Shown: positions 46,516-55,565 of the stretch, piece by piece
Layout: each line of letters starts with the position of its first letter
Position numbering within the stretch: the first letter of the stretch is position 1
Origin: Bacteroidales bacterium
Lineage (GTDB): Bacteria > Bacteroidota > Bacteroidia > Bacteroidales > Muribaculaceae
Assembly: GCA_015060975.1 (NCBI GenBank)
Contig: SUXI01000009.1
Span: 1 to 64,000 of the forward strand
DNA length: 64,000 nt
Reading direction: 5' to 3'
Program-made: the position numbers and the translations under genes
The notes under the pieces: generated by a model
The model's database searches: none
The model's input: only the letters and a program-made list of their open reading frames with translations
What the model was told of the DNA's origin: nothing

Positions 46516-49410
46516 ATGAAACTCAAGTTTTTTAAGAATTGCGCAGTTGCAGGAACAATTGCACTTCTTTCCAACTCCGGGGCTTTTGCTCAAGCCATCG
46601 AAAACATTTCACACCCCAAATTAGATGGCATTAAATGTGTAAACAAATGGTTGTGGTCTCGTAACCACAATAAAGCAGGCTTTGAAGGTCTTGAATTTAT
46701 CGCTAATGCCGGAACAAGAGCACATACAGCAGCCCTTGACCCCGCAAGAGAAAAAGTTTATGTAGCATGGAACCCACAATTCACTGAAATTAACGGTACC
46801 GATACAACAACTACCGAATTTGGTCGTATCGCCACCTTTGACCTTAAAACAGGCAAATATGAAGGATATGTTCAATTGACTGAAAATGGAACACCTATCA
46901 CCGGAACTCTTACAGTTCAACAAATCGGTGTTGATGATTTTGGTAACCTTTGGTTCTCAGGTGTGAACTTTGGTCCAACACAAGAAAAACCTATCAAAAT
47001 TTATGTAGTTGACAATATTGAAACAGGTGAATGCCATCAAGTAGGACAATGGGCACTCCCCGCTGAAGAAGAATCAGAAGCAGGTCGTGTTGACTATTGT
47101 GACGTGGTAGGTGACATCACAGGTCAAGAAGCTAATGCGGTAATGATGGCTGCAGTTGGTGTGTTTGGTTCAGATAACGTGAACGGTCTTTACCGTTGGG
47201 AACTTCCACAAGGTGAAACCGAATGGGTAGCCAACGAAGAAGATTTCGCAGGTTATGTATCAACCCGCGACTTGGTTGAAACTTATCCTGAAGGAACTGT
47301 TTCATGGGGAACATCTGCAGCAGTTGTTAAAATCGTGAAAGAAGATGAAAGCGACTTCTCAGGCAAGCATTTCTATGTTGACGGTTTCACTACTCCTCCA
47401 GCTCTTTACAATACATCATTAGAAATGGTTGAAAGCTTTGCGTCGGCACCCGACTTAACCCCTTCCTCAGTCTGTAATGGCGTAGAAGAATTCACTCTCG
47501 GCGAAAAAAGATTCATAGCATACGCAGAAAATCAATATGACAAAGATCCCGGATGTCGCATTAACATTTGCGAGCTTGGTGAAGGCAGGTCTTTTGAAGG
47601 AATGAAAAAATATTGGAGCGTTCCTGATGCCGGTCTTGGGCAATTGTCAGACGGAGGAAATCGCATCCACTCTATCGCAACACAAAAAGTAATCGACGCA
47701 AACGGCAAGGAAGGTGTATATTTATTGACTTACAAATGCTACAACGGTATAGGATTATATTTGATTGCCGAAGATGGATTTATCGAATCATCAAGTTCAG
47801 CCCCTTCAACAACAAAAGCCACTTCGGTTACATTAAGCAACACGGCATTGAATATGACTCCAGGTGCAACATCACAATTAACAGCTACTGTGTTACCCGA
47901 AAACGCAACCAACAAAGCGGTAACATGGACTTCAAGCAACACATCTGTGGCTACCGTAAATGCAACCGGTATTGTCACTGCTGTCGCCAACGGTTCGGCA
48001 ACCATCACTGCAACGACTACCGATGGTACGAACCTTTCGGCATCGTGCTCGGTTTCTGTAACCACTCCTACCACAACTCCCGGTTATTCATTTGAAATGA
48101 GCTGTGACGATGTATTCGCCAACACAACTATTAACCTTCCTGTTGCGATGAATAATATCGGTGATATCACTGCATTCCAATGCGATATTTATCTCCCCGA
48201 AAATATTGCGATAGGAACAAACAGCAATGGCAGATATAATATCACATTAAGCGAACGTGCGGCAGAGTCACACTCTATAATGACACAAGCCCAAGCCGAT
48301 GGAGCAGTAAGAGTCATGGCATATTCCACTTATAACGAACTGTTCAGCGGCAACTCAGGCACTTTGTTTAATATTCCATTAGTAATTGGTGATATTGAAG
48401 GTAATTTCTCGGTTTACATTAAAAACATCTCTTTATCTGATGCCAATGCGAATGAGATTTTTGTGAACGATGCAGTTCTCGAGATTGAAGTGACAAAATA
48501 CCGCAAAGGTGATGCCAATGGCGATGGTCGCATTTCGGTTGTTGACCTTACCGCTACAGCACAATATATCTTAGGTATTATCCCTGCGAACTTTGCATTC
48601 TCGGCTGCCGACACGAATGATGATGAGCGTATCGCCATCAATGACCTTGTGGCTATCGCAAATCTTGTGATGAGTGAAACCGCAAACACATCAAGTGTGA
48701 ATGCCGTAAATTTTCCCGGTACATCTTTATCAACAAAAGCCACAACAAAAAACACTGTGGTAACAACATCCGATGCCAAAATATCGATTGACGATTTTGA
48801 AATTTTGCAGGGTGAGGAAAAGGTGATTACAGTGAATTTGGATAACGCCATGTCGATAGTAGGCTATCAATGCGACATTGTATTACCCGATGGATTGGAA
48901 TTTGTTCTTAATAAGGCGGGGCGTGTAACTGCGACTCTCAACACCGAACGTTGCTACGACCATACTCTTATGACTAATATCCTCGCTGATGGCAGTTGCC
49001 GCATGCTTTGCTATTCAAATTACAGCACTGCCATAGATGGCAACAGTGGCGCGATATTCACATTCAAAGTGAAAGCGAAAGAAAACGCAACCATGGGAGC
49101 TACATCTATTTCCATCAAAAACGCCGAGCTTTCTGATGCCAATGCACAATCGATATTCCCCTCTGTAAATGATGTTACAGTTAATATCAAAGGGAATACA
49201 GGTGTCAGCAACATAACAGCTACCGGAATAACTGTCAAAACAAATGGCAACGACATCATTATCATTTCTGACAATGAAAATATCGCTGTAAATATATACA
49301 ACGCAAACGGTGCGCTAATTTATAGTGGCGACGACAATGTCATTACAGTTCCTACTCATGGTGTATATATTGTAAAAGTGAACAACCAAATTTTCAAAGT
49401 GGTGATATAA
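46516..49410 (+). CDS. Large secreted protein with Big_2, cohesin-like, dockerin-like and T9SS-like domains
   Basis: 964 residues, signal peptide 1-25 (GAFA|Q). Residues about 30-420 form an unassigned, possibly propeller-like domain. A Big_2 immunoglobulin-like domain lies at about 428-518 (SVTLSNTALNMTPGATSQL, then WTSSNTSVATV). A cohesin-like domain lies at about 524-660, then a dockerin-like pair at about 662-720 (GDANGDGRISVVDL and ADTNDDERIAINDL, with calcium-loop Asp/Asn residues), then a second cohesin-like domain at about 755-892. The end (about 898-964) looks like a T9SS sorting domain. Having both partner module types in one chain is unusual. It lies 50 bases after the attenuator-like RNA, suggesting regulated expression. 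Confidence 0.82.
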   Translation: MKLKFFKNCAVAGTIALLSNSGAFAQAIENISHPKLDGIKCVNKWLWSRNHNKAGFEGLEFIANAGTRAHTAALDPAREKVYVAWNPQFTEINGTDTTTTEFGRIATFDLKTGKYEGYVQLTENGTPITGTLTVQQIGVDDFGNLWFSGVNFGPTQEKPIKIYVVDNIETGECHQVGQWALPAEEESEAGRVDYCDVVGDITGQEANAVMMAAVGVFGSDNVNGLYRWELPQGETEWVANEEDFAGYVSTRDLVETYPEGTVSWGTSAAVVKIVKEDESDFSGKHFYVDGFTTPPALYNTSLEMVESFASAPDLTPSSVCNGVEEFTLGEKRFIAYAENQYDKDPGCRINICELGEGRSFEGMKKYWSVPDAGLGQLSDGGNRIHSIATQKVIDANGKEGVYLLTYKCYNGIGLYLIAEDGFIESSSSAPSTTKATSVTLSNTALNMTPGATSQLTATVLPENATNKAVTWTSSNTSVATVNATGIVTAVANGSATITATTTDGTNLSASCSVSVTTPTTTPGYSFEMSCDDVFANTTINLPVAMNNIGDITAFQCDIYLPENIAIGTNSNGRYNITLSERAAESHSIMTQAQADGAVRVMAYSTYNELFSGNSGTLFNIPLVIGDIEGNFSVYIKNISLSDANANEIFVNDAVLEIEVTKYRKGDANGDGRISVVDLTATAQYILGIIPANFAFSAADTNDDERIAINDLVAIANLVMSETANTSSVNAVNFPGTSLSTKATTKNTVVTTSDAKISIDDFEILQGEEKVITVNLDNAMSIVGYQCDIVLPDGLEFVLNKAGRVTATLNTERCYDHTLMTNILADGSCRMLCYSNYSTAIDGNSGAIFTFKVKAKENATMGATSISIKNAELSDANAQSIFPSVNDVTVNIKGNTGVSNITATGITVKTNGNDIIIISDNENIAVNIYNANGALIYSGDDNVITVPTHGVYIVKVNNQIFKVVI

Positions 49411-49446
49411 CAAACGAAACCTTAGTCACAACATAACCAATTTTGG

Positions 49447-49478
49447 GTGCCATCTCGGTGAGAGGTGGCACTTTTTTA
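49447..49478 (+). terminator. Terminator after the cohesin/dockerin protein gene
   Basis: GTGCCATCTC pairs with GAGAGGTGGCAC (2-base bulge) around a GGT loop, followed directly by six Ts. Confidence 0.88.
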
Positions 49479-49562
49479 CAGCTAATTATTTTACCAAACA
49501 CATTGTAAATAAAACGTTAATAATTATTCACATTCAATTATTATGAGTATAAATTTTTATTG

Positions 49563-49570
49563 TAATTTTG
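49563..49570 (+). promoter_or_regulatory. Candidate -7 box for dnaB
   Basis: TAATTTTG, 21 bases before the dnaB ATG at 49592. Confidence 0.55.
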
Positions 49571-49591
49571 TGGCAATAAAATAAAACGATA

Positions 49592-51142
49592 ATGGCAGAT
49601 ACAGAAAACAAAACTTATAATCGTCGCAATAAACCTCAACATCAACCTCTATATGATGCCGGCGGCAGAATGGCACCTCGTGATAAAGACCTTGAAGAAG
49701 CAGTGCTTGGAGCATTAATGTTAGAAAAAGATGCTTATACCACCGTTTGCGACATTCTCAAGCCCGAAAGTTTCTATGAACCTGCCAATCAACTCGTATA
49801 TGAAGCTATTCAACAGTTGGGAGCAGCGCAGCAACCCATAGATATGCTCACAGTAACCGAACGGTTACGACAAAATGATGCGCTTGAAAAAGTGGGGGGT
49901 GTTGTGTTTATTTCAGACCTCACATCAAAAGTAGCATCGGGTGCGCATGTGGAGTATCACGCTCGCATTGTAGCCCAAAAATACCTTGCCCGCGAATTAA
50001 TTTCATTTGCATCTCAAATTGAGTCAAAAGCTTTTGACGAAAGCAATGACGTCGATGACTTGTTACAAGAAGCTGAAGGTAAATTATTTGAAATCTCTCA
50101 ACGAAACGTAAAAAAAGATGTCACACAAATCGACCCGGTCATAGGTCAAGCGATAGAACAAATTCAAGCAGCAGCCAACCGCACATCAGGTCTTAGCGGT
50201 CTTGAATCGGGGTATCATGATTTAGACAAACTGACATCGGGTTGGCAAAACTCCGATTTAATTATTATTGCCGCTCGTCCTGCCATGGGGAAAACGGCTT
50301 TTGTATTGTCTATGGCAAAAAACATGGCGGTAAACTACAACACTCCGGTTGCGATATTTTCTCTCGAAATGTCAAACTTGCAGTTGGTAAACCGTTTGAT
50401 TTGTAACACTTGTGAACTTGAAAGCGAAAAAATCAAAAGTGGTCGTTTGTCTCGAAATGAATGGGACCAATTAATGTCGCGAGTAAAACATTTATATAGC
50501 GCACCATTGTATATCGATGATACTCCATCTTTATCGGTTTTTGAATTACGCACCAAAGCACGACGATTAGTGAGAGAGCATCAGGTTAAATTTATAATAA
50601 TCGACTACCTACAACTGATGAACGCATCGGGCATGAAGTATGGCAGTCGAGAACAAGAAGTTAGTTTAATTTCCCGCTCATTAAAACAACTTGCCAAAGA
50701 ATTAAATATTCCCATTGTCGCATTGTCACAGCTTAATCGTAGCGTAGAGTCTCGCACCGATGGGAAACGCCCCCAATTGTCTGACTTGCGTGAATCGGGA
50801 GCCATAGAACAAGATGCCGATATGGTTTGTTTCATTCACCGACCTGAATATTACTTACGTTCGGGAATAGATGCTGAAGGAAACGACATCAGAGGTCTTG
50901 CCGAATTTATTGTCGCCAAGCATCGTAGCGGTTCGGTTGATGATGTGAAACTTCGTTTCCAAGGCAAATATGCCCGATTTGAAAATTGGGACGAAACATC
51001 AGGAATGACGTTTACAACAGTAGGTTCTAAACTAAACAATCAATCGGGAGATTCTTCATTTGAACAAAATATGTCAAATCCGTTATCGGGTGGCAATGCC
51101 GATTTCCTTTCATCATCACCCGATGAAGCTCCTCCATTTTGA
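49592..51142 (+). CDS. dnaB: Replicative DNA helicase DnaB
   Basis: 516 residues. The N-terminal helical domain (about 25-125) begins RDKDLEEAVLGALMLEKDAY. The C-terminal RecA-like domain has Walker A ARPAMGKTA at about 228-236, Walker B IIIDYLQLM, and the arginine-finger and DNA-binding block SQLNRSVESRTDGKRPQLSD (landmark). EQDADMVCFIHRPEYY is also typical. It unwinds DNA as a hexamer at the fork. The C-terminal 40 residues are a low-complexity Ser/Asn/Gly tail. It is monocistronic and complete, with no intein. Confidence 0.97.
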   Translation: MADTENKTYNRRNKPQHQPLYDAGGRMAPRDKDLEEAVLGALMLEKDAYTTVCDILKPESFYEPANQLVYEAIQQLGAAQQPIDMLTVTERLRQNDALEKVGGVVFISDLTSKVASGAHVEYHARIVAQKYLARELISFASQIESKAFDESNDVDDLLQEAEGKLFEISQRNVKKDVTQIDPVIGQAIEQIQAAANRTSGLSGLESGYHDLDKLTSGWQNSDLIIIAARPAMGKTAFVLSMAKNMAVNYNTPVAIFSLEMSNLQLVNRLICNTCELESEKIKSGRLSRNEWDQLMSRVKHLYSAPLYIDDTPSLSVFELRTKARRLVREHQVKFIIIDYLQLMNASGMKYGSREQEVSLISRSLKQLAKELNIPIVALSQLNRSVESRTDGKRPQLSDLRESGAIEQDADMVCFIHRPEYYLRSGIDAEGNDIRGLAEFIVAKHRSGSVDDVKLRFQGKYARFENWDETSGMTFTTVGSKLNNQSGDSSFEQNMSNPLSGGNADFLSSSPDEAPPF

Positions 51143-51231
51143 AATAATTAATTAAAAGGAAATTCGATAAATTCCACGAATAAATTAAACAATAGTTATT
51201 GGGAACGTTCTTTTGTGTGCGTTATGCTTTT

Positions 51232-51308
51232 CTTTGGCATCTTTTTACCTTTGTTTCAATCGCATAGCTCGCTATACTCATTCAACAAAAACAAAAATCG
51301 GCTCAAAT
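51232..51308. repeat. Long imperfect palindrome, REP-like candidate
   Basis: The centre ATAGC-TC-GCTAT (51264-51275) is flanked by arms that stay similar for about 35 bases each (left CTTTGTTTCAAT..., right ATTCAACAAAAAC..., also GGCAT/ATCGGC). The arms are imperfect, as in extragenic palindromic repeats. Whether more copies exist cannot be seen in this window; I noticed none. Confidence 0.5.
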
Positions 51309-51368
51309 AAAATTCATAAATCTTCACAAAGCAATTTATAGAAGTTTCCAAAAAATAAAAACTTTTGG

Positions 51369-51416
51369 TTTGGTTGAAGTGTTAATCCATTAAATTAACA
51401 AACACTCATAACCAAA
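51369..51416 (+). promoter_or_regulatory. Leader hairpin just before the LRR gene start
   Basis: TTTGGTT (51369-51375) pairs with AACCAAA (51410-51416), and AGTGTT (51378-51383) with AACACT (51401-51406); an inner GTTAAT/ATTAAC offers an alternative. The hairpin ends 10 bases before the ATG and could limit ribosome access. Confidence 0.55.
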
Positions 51417-51426
51417 CAAAATTTTT

Positions 51427-52485
51427 ATGAAAAAATCTGTTTTATTGATTGCACTTGCTTTATGTTGCGCAAATGCATTCGCTCAAAAAATCGACAAGAA
51501 CGAATTGAGCCAACTCAAATCATTCTTAAATCAAACTGATAACAATGGGATTTCAAATGCCCAAGTGCTGAAAATCACAAACCCAAACGCCCCTTCAACA
51601 TGGCATGGCATAACGTTAGAGAATGGTCATGTAACTACTATTAATTGGCATGGGAAGAAATTATCAGGAAATTTATCTTTGAATAATTTCATCTCACTCT
51701 CCTCTATCGACATTTCTCATAACCACATATCCACGCTATCATTGTCGGGGAATAGTTCTTTGACAAACCTCAACGCATCTCATAACGAATTATCCCAAAT
51801 AGACTTAACGGGATGCAACGCATTAACTCATATTGCAATAAACAATAACCGACTCACCGATTTCATTGTAACCGATGTGCCTTCTTTAAAATATTTGAAC
51901 TGCTCTAAAAACTTGTTTGTGCAATTTGACGCAAGAAATTCAACCACACTCGAAACCCTCTATATTCAAGATTGCCGTCTCGAGAATCTATATGTTTCAG
52001 GCTGTAGCAACTTATCGACGTTGATGTGTGGATATAATCGGTTGACATCTCTCAATCTATTAGGGACCGAAAAACTTTCATATCTCAATGTCGATGACAA
52101 TAATTTTACGACAATGATTGTGCAAGGATTGCCGACTCTTTATGCATTTTCATGTATGAACAATCGTTTGACATCTTTATCAATGCAAGATTGCGGTTCT
52201 TTGCTCGACTTGTATTGTTCCAATAACGATTTGACATCTCTCACTATAAGCAATTGCCCCAAACTCACTTATGTGGATTGTTCTTATAATGATTTGGAAG
52301 AACTCGATTTATCCAATCAATATTTACTTGAACGACTTATTTGTAATAATAATAGTTTGATGACACTCGATGTATCGTTTGACCAAAATCTAATATATAT
52401 TAATTGCCGCTATAACATGATTACCGATTTACGCACACAAGCCTGTCCTAATCTTCGCATGATAGCTTCTCAATGGAACTATTAA
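51427..52485 (+). CDS. Secreted leucine-rich repeat protein
   Basis: 352 residues with a signal peptide at 1-19 (CANAFA|Q). Residues about 70-350 are a run of about 13 LRRs of roughly 21 residues with the consensus LxxLxCSxNxLTxLDxSxC; many repeats place Asn and Cys at fixed positions. An N-terminal cap (20-68) reads NAQVLKITNPNAPSTWHGIT. Unlike the BspA-like and S8 proteins it has no visible T9SS tail or membrane anchor and ends right after the last repeat (ASQWNY), so it may stay periplasmic or be released. LRRs imply protein binding. The gene is single. Confidence 0.88.
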   Translation: MKKSVLLIALALCCANAFAQKIDKNELSQLKSFLNQTDNNGISNAQVLKITNPNAPSTWHGITLENGHVTTINWHGKKLSGNLSLNNFISLSSIDISHNHISTLSLSGNSSLTNLNASHNELSQIDLTGCNALTHIAINNNRLTDFIVTDVPSLKYLNCSKNLFVQFDARNSTTLETLYIQDCRLENLYVSGCSNLSTLMCGYNRLTSLNLLGTEKLSYLNVDDNNFTTMIVQGLPTLYAFSCMNNRLTSLSMQDCGSLLDLYCSNNDLTSLTISNCPKLTYVDCSYNDLEELDLSNQYLLERLICNNNSLMTLDVSFDQNLIYINCRYNMITDLRTQACPNLRMIASQWNY

Positions 52486-52572
52486 GGAAATTTATATAAG
52501 TTACCTTAATTAAGAAAACATAATATCTTAGGCGCAAACGCCGGTATAATTATTAGTTTTTTATGTGATACA

Positions 52573-52603
52573 CCCTCCAAATCGCATTAGCCGTTTTGGA
52601 GGG
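52573..52603. terminator. Hairpin between the LRR gene and the MerR gene
   Basis: CCCTCCAAA (52573-52581) pairs perfectly with TTTGGAGGG (52595-52603) across a 13-base loop. It lies between convergent genes; there is no strong T-tract. Confidence 0.55.
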
Positions 52604-52684
52604 GTATTAAATTATTAACAATAAACTGAACTTATAAAAAAGGCTTATGGAAACCTCTATAAATTCCCTAAAAAAACAACCGTT

Positions 52685-53023
52685 CTATCTTAATGAGTGG
52701 AGTGCATCAATCATATTTTTCAACTCCGTTCTTATGTGTTTAAGCCGTTCTATTGCTTTGTGTCGTTGCGACACATTTGACCGATTATGCTTTATTTGTT
52801 CTTGCGCCGCATCTAATTTCAATCCCTTTTCTTTCACTAAATAATACACCATCTTAATTGTCTCAATATCGGCTGGCGCATATAAACGTATCCCATGATT
52901 ATTGCGCTTAGGCTTTATAATTGTAAACTGGTTTTCCCAAAAACGCAACGTAGAAGCCGGAATGTTAAGAATCTCAGCGACTTCACTTATTTTGTAATAC
53001 TTTTTGTTATAGTCGTTATTCAT
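52685..53023 (-). CDS. MerR-family transcriptional regulator
   Basis: 112 residues. The N-terminal winged helix begins KYYKISEVAEILNIPASTLR (landmark 4-23) and continues FWENQF, with the wing region NNHGIRLYAPADIETIK, as in MerR proteins. A helical dimerisation segment follows (about 80-112). It lacks the cysteines of metal-sensing members and a long effector domain, so the ligand is unknown or absent; it belongs with the short Bacteroidota MerR-type regulators. It lies between the LRR gene (convergent) and the first S8 protease gene (divergent, 195-base gap), which could be its target. Confidence 0.9.
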   Translation of the reverse strand: MNNDYNKKYYKISEVAEILNIPASTLRFWENQFTIIKPKRNNHGIRLYAPADIETIKMVYYLVKEKGLKLDAAQEQIKHNRSNVSQRHKAIERLKHIRTELKNMIDALHSLR

Positions 53024-53182
53024 TATAATTTGTTATCAACAATAAATACTTATAGCACAAATTTCGTTATAATTTCATTAAAATCAAATTTTTAATGACT
53101 TTTTAATTCCAAATACGCGTTTATTGACATCAAAAAAAAATAAAAAACGAATTTCAACACACAGTATATAAAAAAATAACAT

Positions 53183-53190
53183 TATCTTTG
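53183..53190 (+). promoter_or_regulatory. Candidate -7 box for the first S8 protease
   Basis: TATCTTTG, 28 bases before the ATG at 53219. Confidence 0.55.
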
Positions 53191-53218
53191 TGAGTTATAA
53201 TAATTAAAATTTTAGTAT

Positions 53219-55465
53219 ATGAGAAAAATTTACGTTGCTATTGCATTTGCGAGTATAGCATTATTCACTTCCGCTCAAAAATTTGATTTGTCGAGTAGGG
53301 CAATTTTAAATCAATATAAATATGAGCAAAAAGCGAAAAATCCTTTTATTTCAGAAAAAGGTGTAGATAACAAAATAACCCCTTTTGACAATAATGCCGA
53401 AAAAGTTTTGACAATAGTCAAATTAAACGATGACAGTGATATTTCTGAATTAGAGGCCGAAGGTGCAATAATTCGCTCTGTGAGAGAAGATCTTGCTATA
53501 GTTGAAATGCGCATTGCTAATATTGAAAAATTATCTACATTAAATTCGGTTGAACGCATATCAATGCCTCACCAGCTTAAAACTAACATGGATTATGCGA
53601 GAATGGATGCCGGAATAAACACAGTGCACCGTCCATTAGGCATTTTAAACAAAGCATACAAAGGTAATGGTATTGTTACCGGATTGGTGGATGTGGGCGT
53701 AACCGCAAATCATCCAAATTTCATTAATACAGAAAACGACACTTATAGAGTAAAATGCGCATATACCATTTCCGGCACCGACGGAAATATTACTGCATTT
53801 GACACCGAGGAAAAATTAGGGTTATATACAACCGACTTAGCCACAGAAACACATGGCACTCATGTTGCCGGTATTATGTCGGGTAGCTACAAGAATTTGG
53901 CCGACACCGTAAATTATTATGGAGTAGCAACCGAATCAGACATCGTTATGGTTGGCTTAGGACAAGACACATACGACATAAATCTATTGCTTGGAATTGA
54001 AAAAGTTATTGAATATGCCAAGAAAGAAGGGAAACCAGCTGTAATAAATCTTTCATTAGGCAATAACTTCGGGGCTCATGATGGCACAAGCCTAACTTGC
54101 CAATATTTAAACCAATTAGCAAAAGAAGCAGTGATATGTCTTGCCGCAGGAAATGAAGCCGACGAACAAATTTCCATAATAAAAACATTTACAGAGACCG
54201 ACAAAGAAGTAAAAACATTCTTTATGCCGTCATATTATGAAAACGGCCAACAAGGACTTGTTGAAATATGGAGTGACAGCAATGAACCGTTCTCGGTAAC
54301 TCCAATTCTATTTGACATCACAACAAAGAACATAATAGGGCAACTCCCCACTACAACAAAATCAACAAATGGCAACTATAAATATGTCTCCACTCCGGGA
54401 TATGTAGCTGAAGATGATATTGAAAATGAAATGTTTGATGTAGCTTTTGATGGTTATTTTGGAACAGCTTCAGAAATTGACAATATTAACAATCGTTATA
54501 ATTGCACCTTTCACTATTCATTGTTAAATGACCCTAATTCCAATCCCAACGGGAATATTGTATTAGGGTTAATTGTGACCGGAAAATCGGGTCAACGTAT
54601 CGATTTATGTTCACCTGCAGGATATACAGCATTTTCATCTTACGATGTTCCCGGATGGACAAGCGGAGGCGGTAATGGCTCTATCTCAGATATGGCGTGC
54701 GCAAAAGACATAATATCGGTAGGCGCCCATATTACCCGTAATACAATACCTGTACGAGTAAAAGGAGGATATTTTGATTTCAGCAAAGTATTCACAACAA
54801 ATGACATCGCTCCGTTTTCAAGCTATAGCGACCTCGTAGATGGACGTAAATTGCCAAATATAACAGCTCCGGGGCTAATGATTTCTTCGATAAGTCCATA
54901 TTATGCCAACCTTGCAATAGGACAAATTTATCCCAACGAATACTACTACTCGGCAAAAACAATATACAAAAACAATCCATATTATTATGAGTATATGGCA
55001 GGAACATCAATGGCAAGCCCATTTGTCGCAGGTGTTGCCGCATTAATGTTGGAAGCATGCCCTACTCTAAGTTGCATAGATGTTAGAAACATATTGATTG
55101 AAACCGCGACAAAAGATGAATTTGTAACTAACGCAACCACACCCACTCAATTTGGCGCAGGGAAAATAAATGCGACAGCCGCTCTCAAAAAGGCGATTGA
55201 ATATGCAAGTGTAACCGGCATTGAAATAGACCCTGAAAAAAGAATACATGTAACAAATGACGGCAACAATATATTTGAAATAAGTGTTATTGGAGAAAAC
55301 ACTATAAACGCCACACTTTTCAACCTTTCGGGTCAACCAATAGCAAATACATCTGCACAAGGAGACACCGCAATCATAGACGCATCTAATGTAAATAAAG
55401 GCATCTATATTCTTGTTGTAGAAAGTGACGACGCACGTCTCACAACTCGCATTGTAGTGAAATAA
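53219..55465 (+). CDS. Subtilisin-like S8 serine protease with T9SS sorting domain
   Basis: 748 residues. A signal peptide (1-19, TSA|Q) precedes a propeptide-like region (to about 140) and an S8 domain with the full triad: D158 (VDVGVTANHP), H212 (HGTHVAG) and S597 (GTSMASP), with the oxyanion Asn in LAAGNEA. A beta-rich insertion of roughly 180 residues sits between the oxyanion Asn and the catalytic Ser. The C-terminus (about 670-748, ending TTRIVVK) is a T9SS type A-like sorting domain, so the protease should reach the cell surface through T9SS. It is followed by a related gene after a terminator at 55491-55526. Confidence 0.93.
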   Translation: MRKIYVAIAFASIALFTSAQKFDLSSRAILNQYKYEQKAKNPFISEKGVDNKITPFDNNAEKVLTIVKLNDDSDISELEAEGAIIRSVREDLAIVEMRIANIEKLSTLNSVERISMPHQLKTNMDYARMDAGINTVHRPLGILNKAYKGNGIVTGLVDVGVTANHPNFINTENDTYRVKCAYTISGTDGNITAFDTEEKLGLYTTDLATETHGTHVAGIMSGSYKNLADTVNYYGVATESDIVMVGLGQDTYDINLLLGIEKVIEYAKKEGKPAVINLSLGNNFGAHDGTSLTCQYLNQLAKEAVICLAAGNEADEQISIIKTFTETDKEVKTFFMPSYYENGQQGLVEIWSDSNEPFSVTPILFDITTKNIIGQLPTTTKSTNGNYKYVSTPGYVAEDDIENEMFDVAFDGYFGTASEIDNINNRYNCTFHYSLLNDPNSNPNGNIVLGLIVTGKSGQRIDLCSPAGYTAFSSYDVPGWTSGGGNGSISDMACAKDIISVGAHITRNTIPVRVKGGYFDFSKVFTTNDIAPFSSYSDLVDGRKLPNITAPGLMISSISPYYANLAIGQIYPNEYYYSAKTIYKNNPYYYEYMAGTSMASPFVAGVAALMLEACPTLSCIDVRNILIETATKDEFVTNATTPTQFGAGKINATAALKKAIEYASVTGIEIDPEKRIHVTNDGNNIFEISVIGENTINATLFNLSGQPIANTSAQGDTAIIDASNVNKGIYILVVESDDARLTTRIVVK

Positions 55466-55490
55466 TTATAAAAAAACATCTTTATATAAT

Positions 55491-55526
55491 AAAAGCCGTC
55501 ATCGATATTGCCCGATGATGGCTTTT
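55491..55526 (+). terminator. Terminator between the two protease genes
   Basis: AAAAGCCGTCATCG (55491-55504) pairs with CGATGATGGCTTTT (55513-55526, one G-U) across an 8-base loop, followed by TGTTTATTTTTG. Confidence 0.9.
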
Positions 55527-55530
55527 TGTT

Positions 55531-55538
55531 TATTTTTG
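55531..55538 (+). promoter_or_regulatory. Candidate -7 box for the second S8 protease
   Basis: TATTTTTG, 27 bases before the ATG at 55566. Its -33 region would fall within the preceding terminator. Confidence 0.45.
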
Positions 55539-55565
55539 TGTGCATGAATCTTTATTATTAAAATT

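Larger units (their letters stand above)
51143..51426. other. Intergenic region with two palindromic structures
   Basis: No gene is supported in these 284 bases. It contains an imperfect palindrome at 51232-51308 and a leader hairpin at 51369-51416, described separately. Confidence 0.5.
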
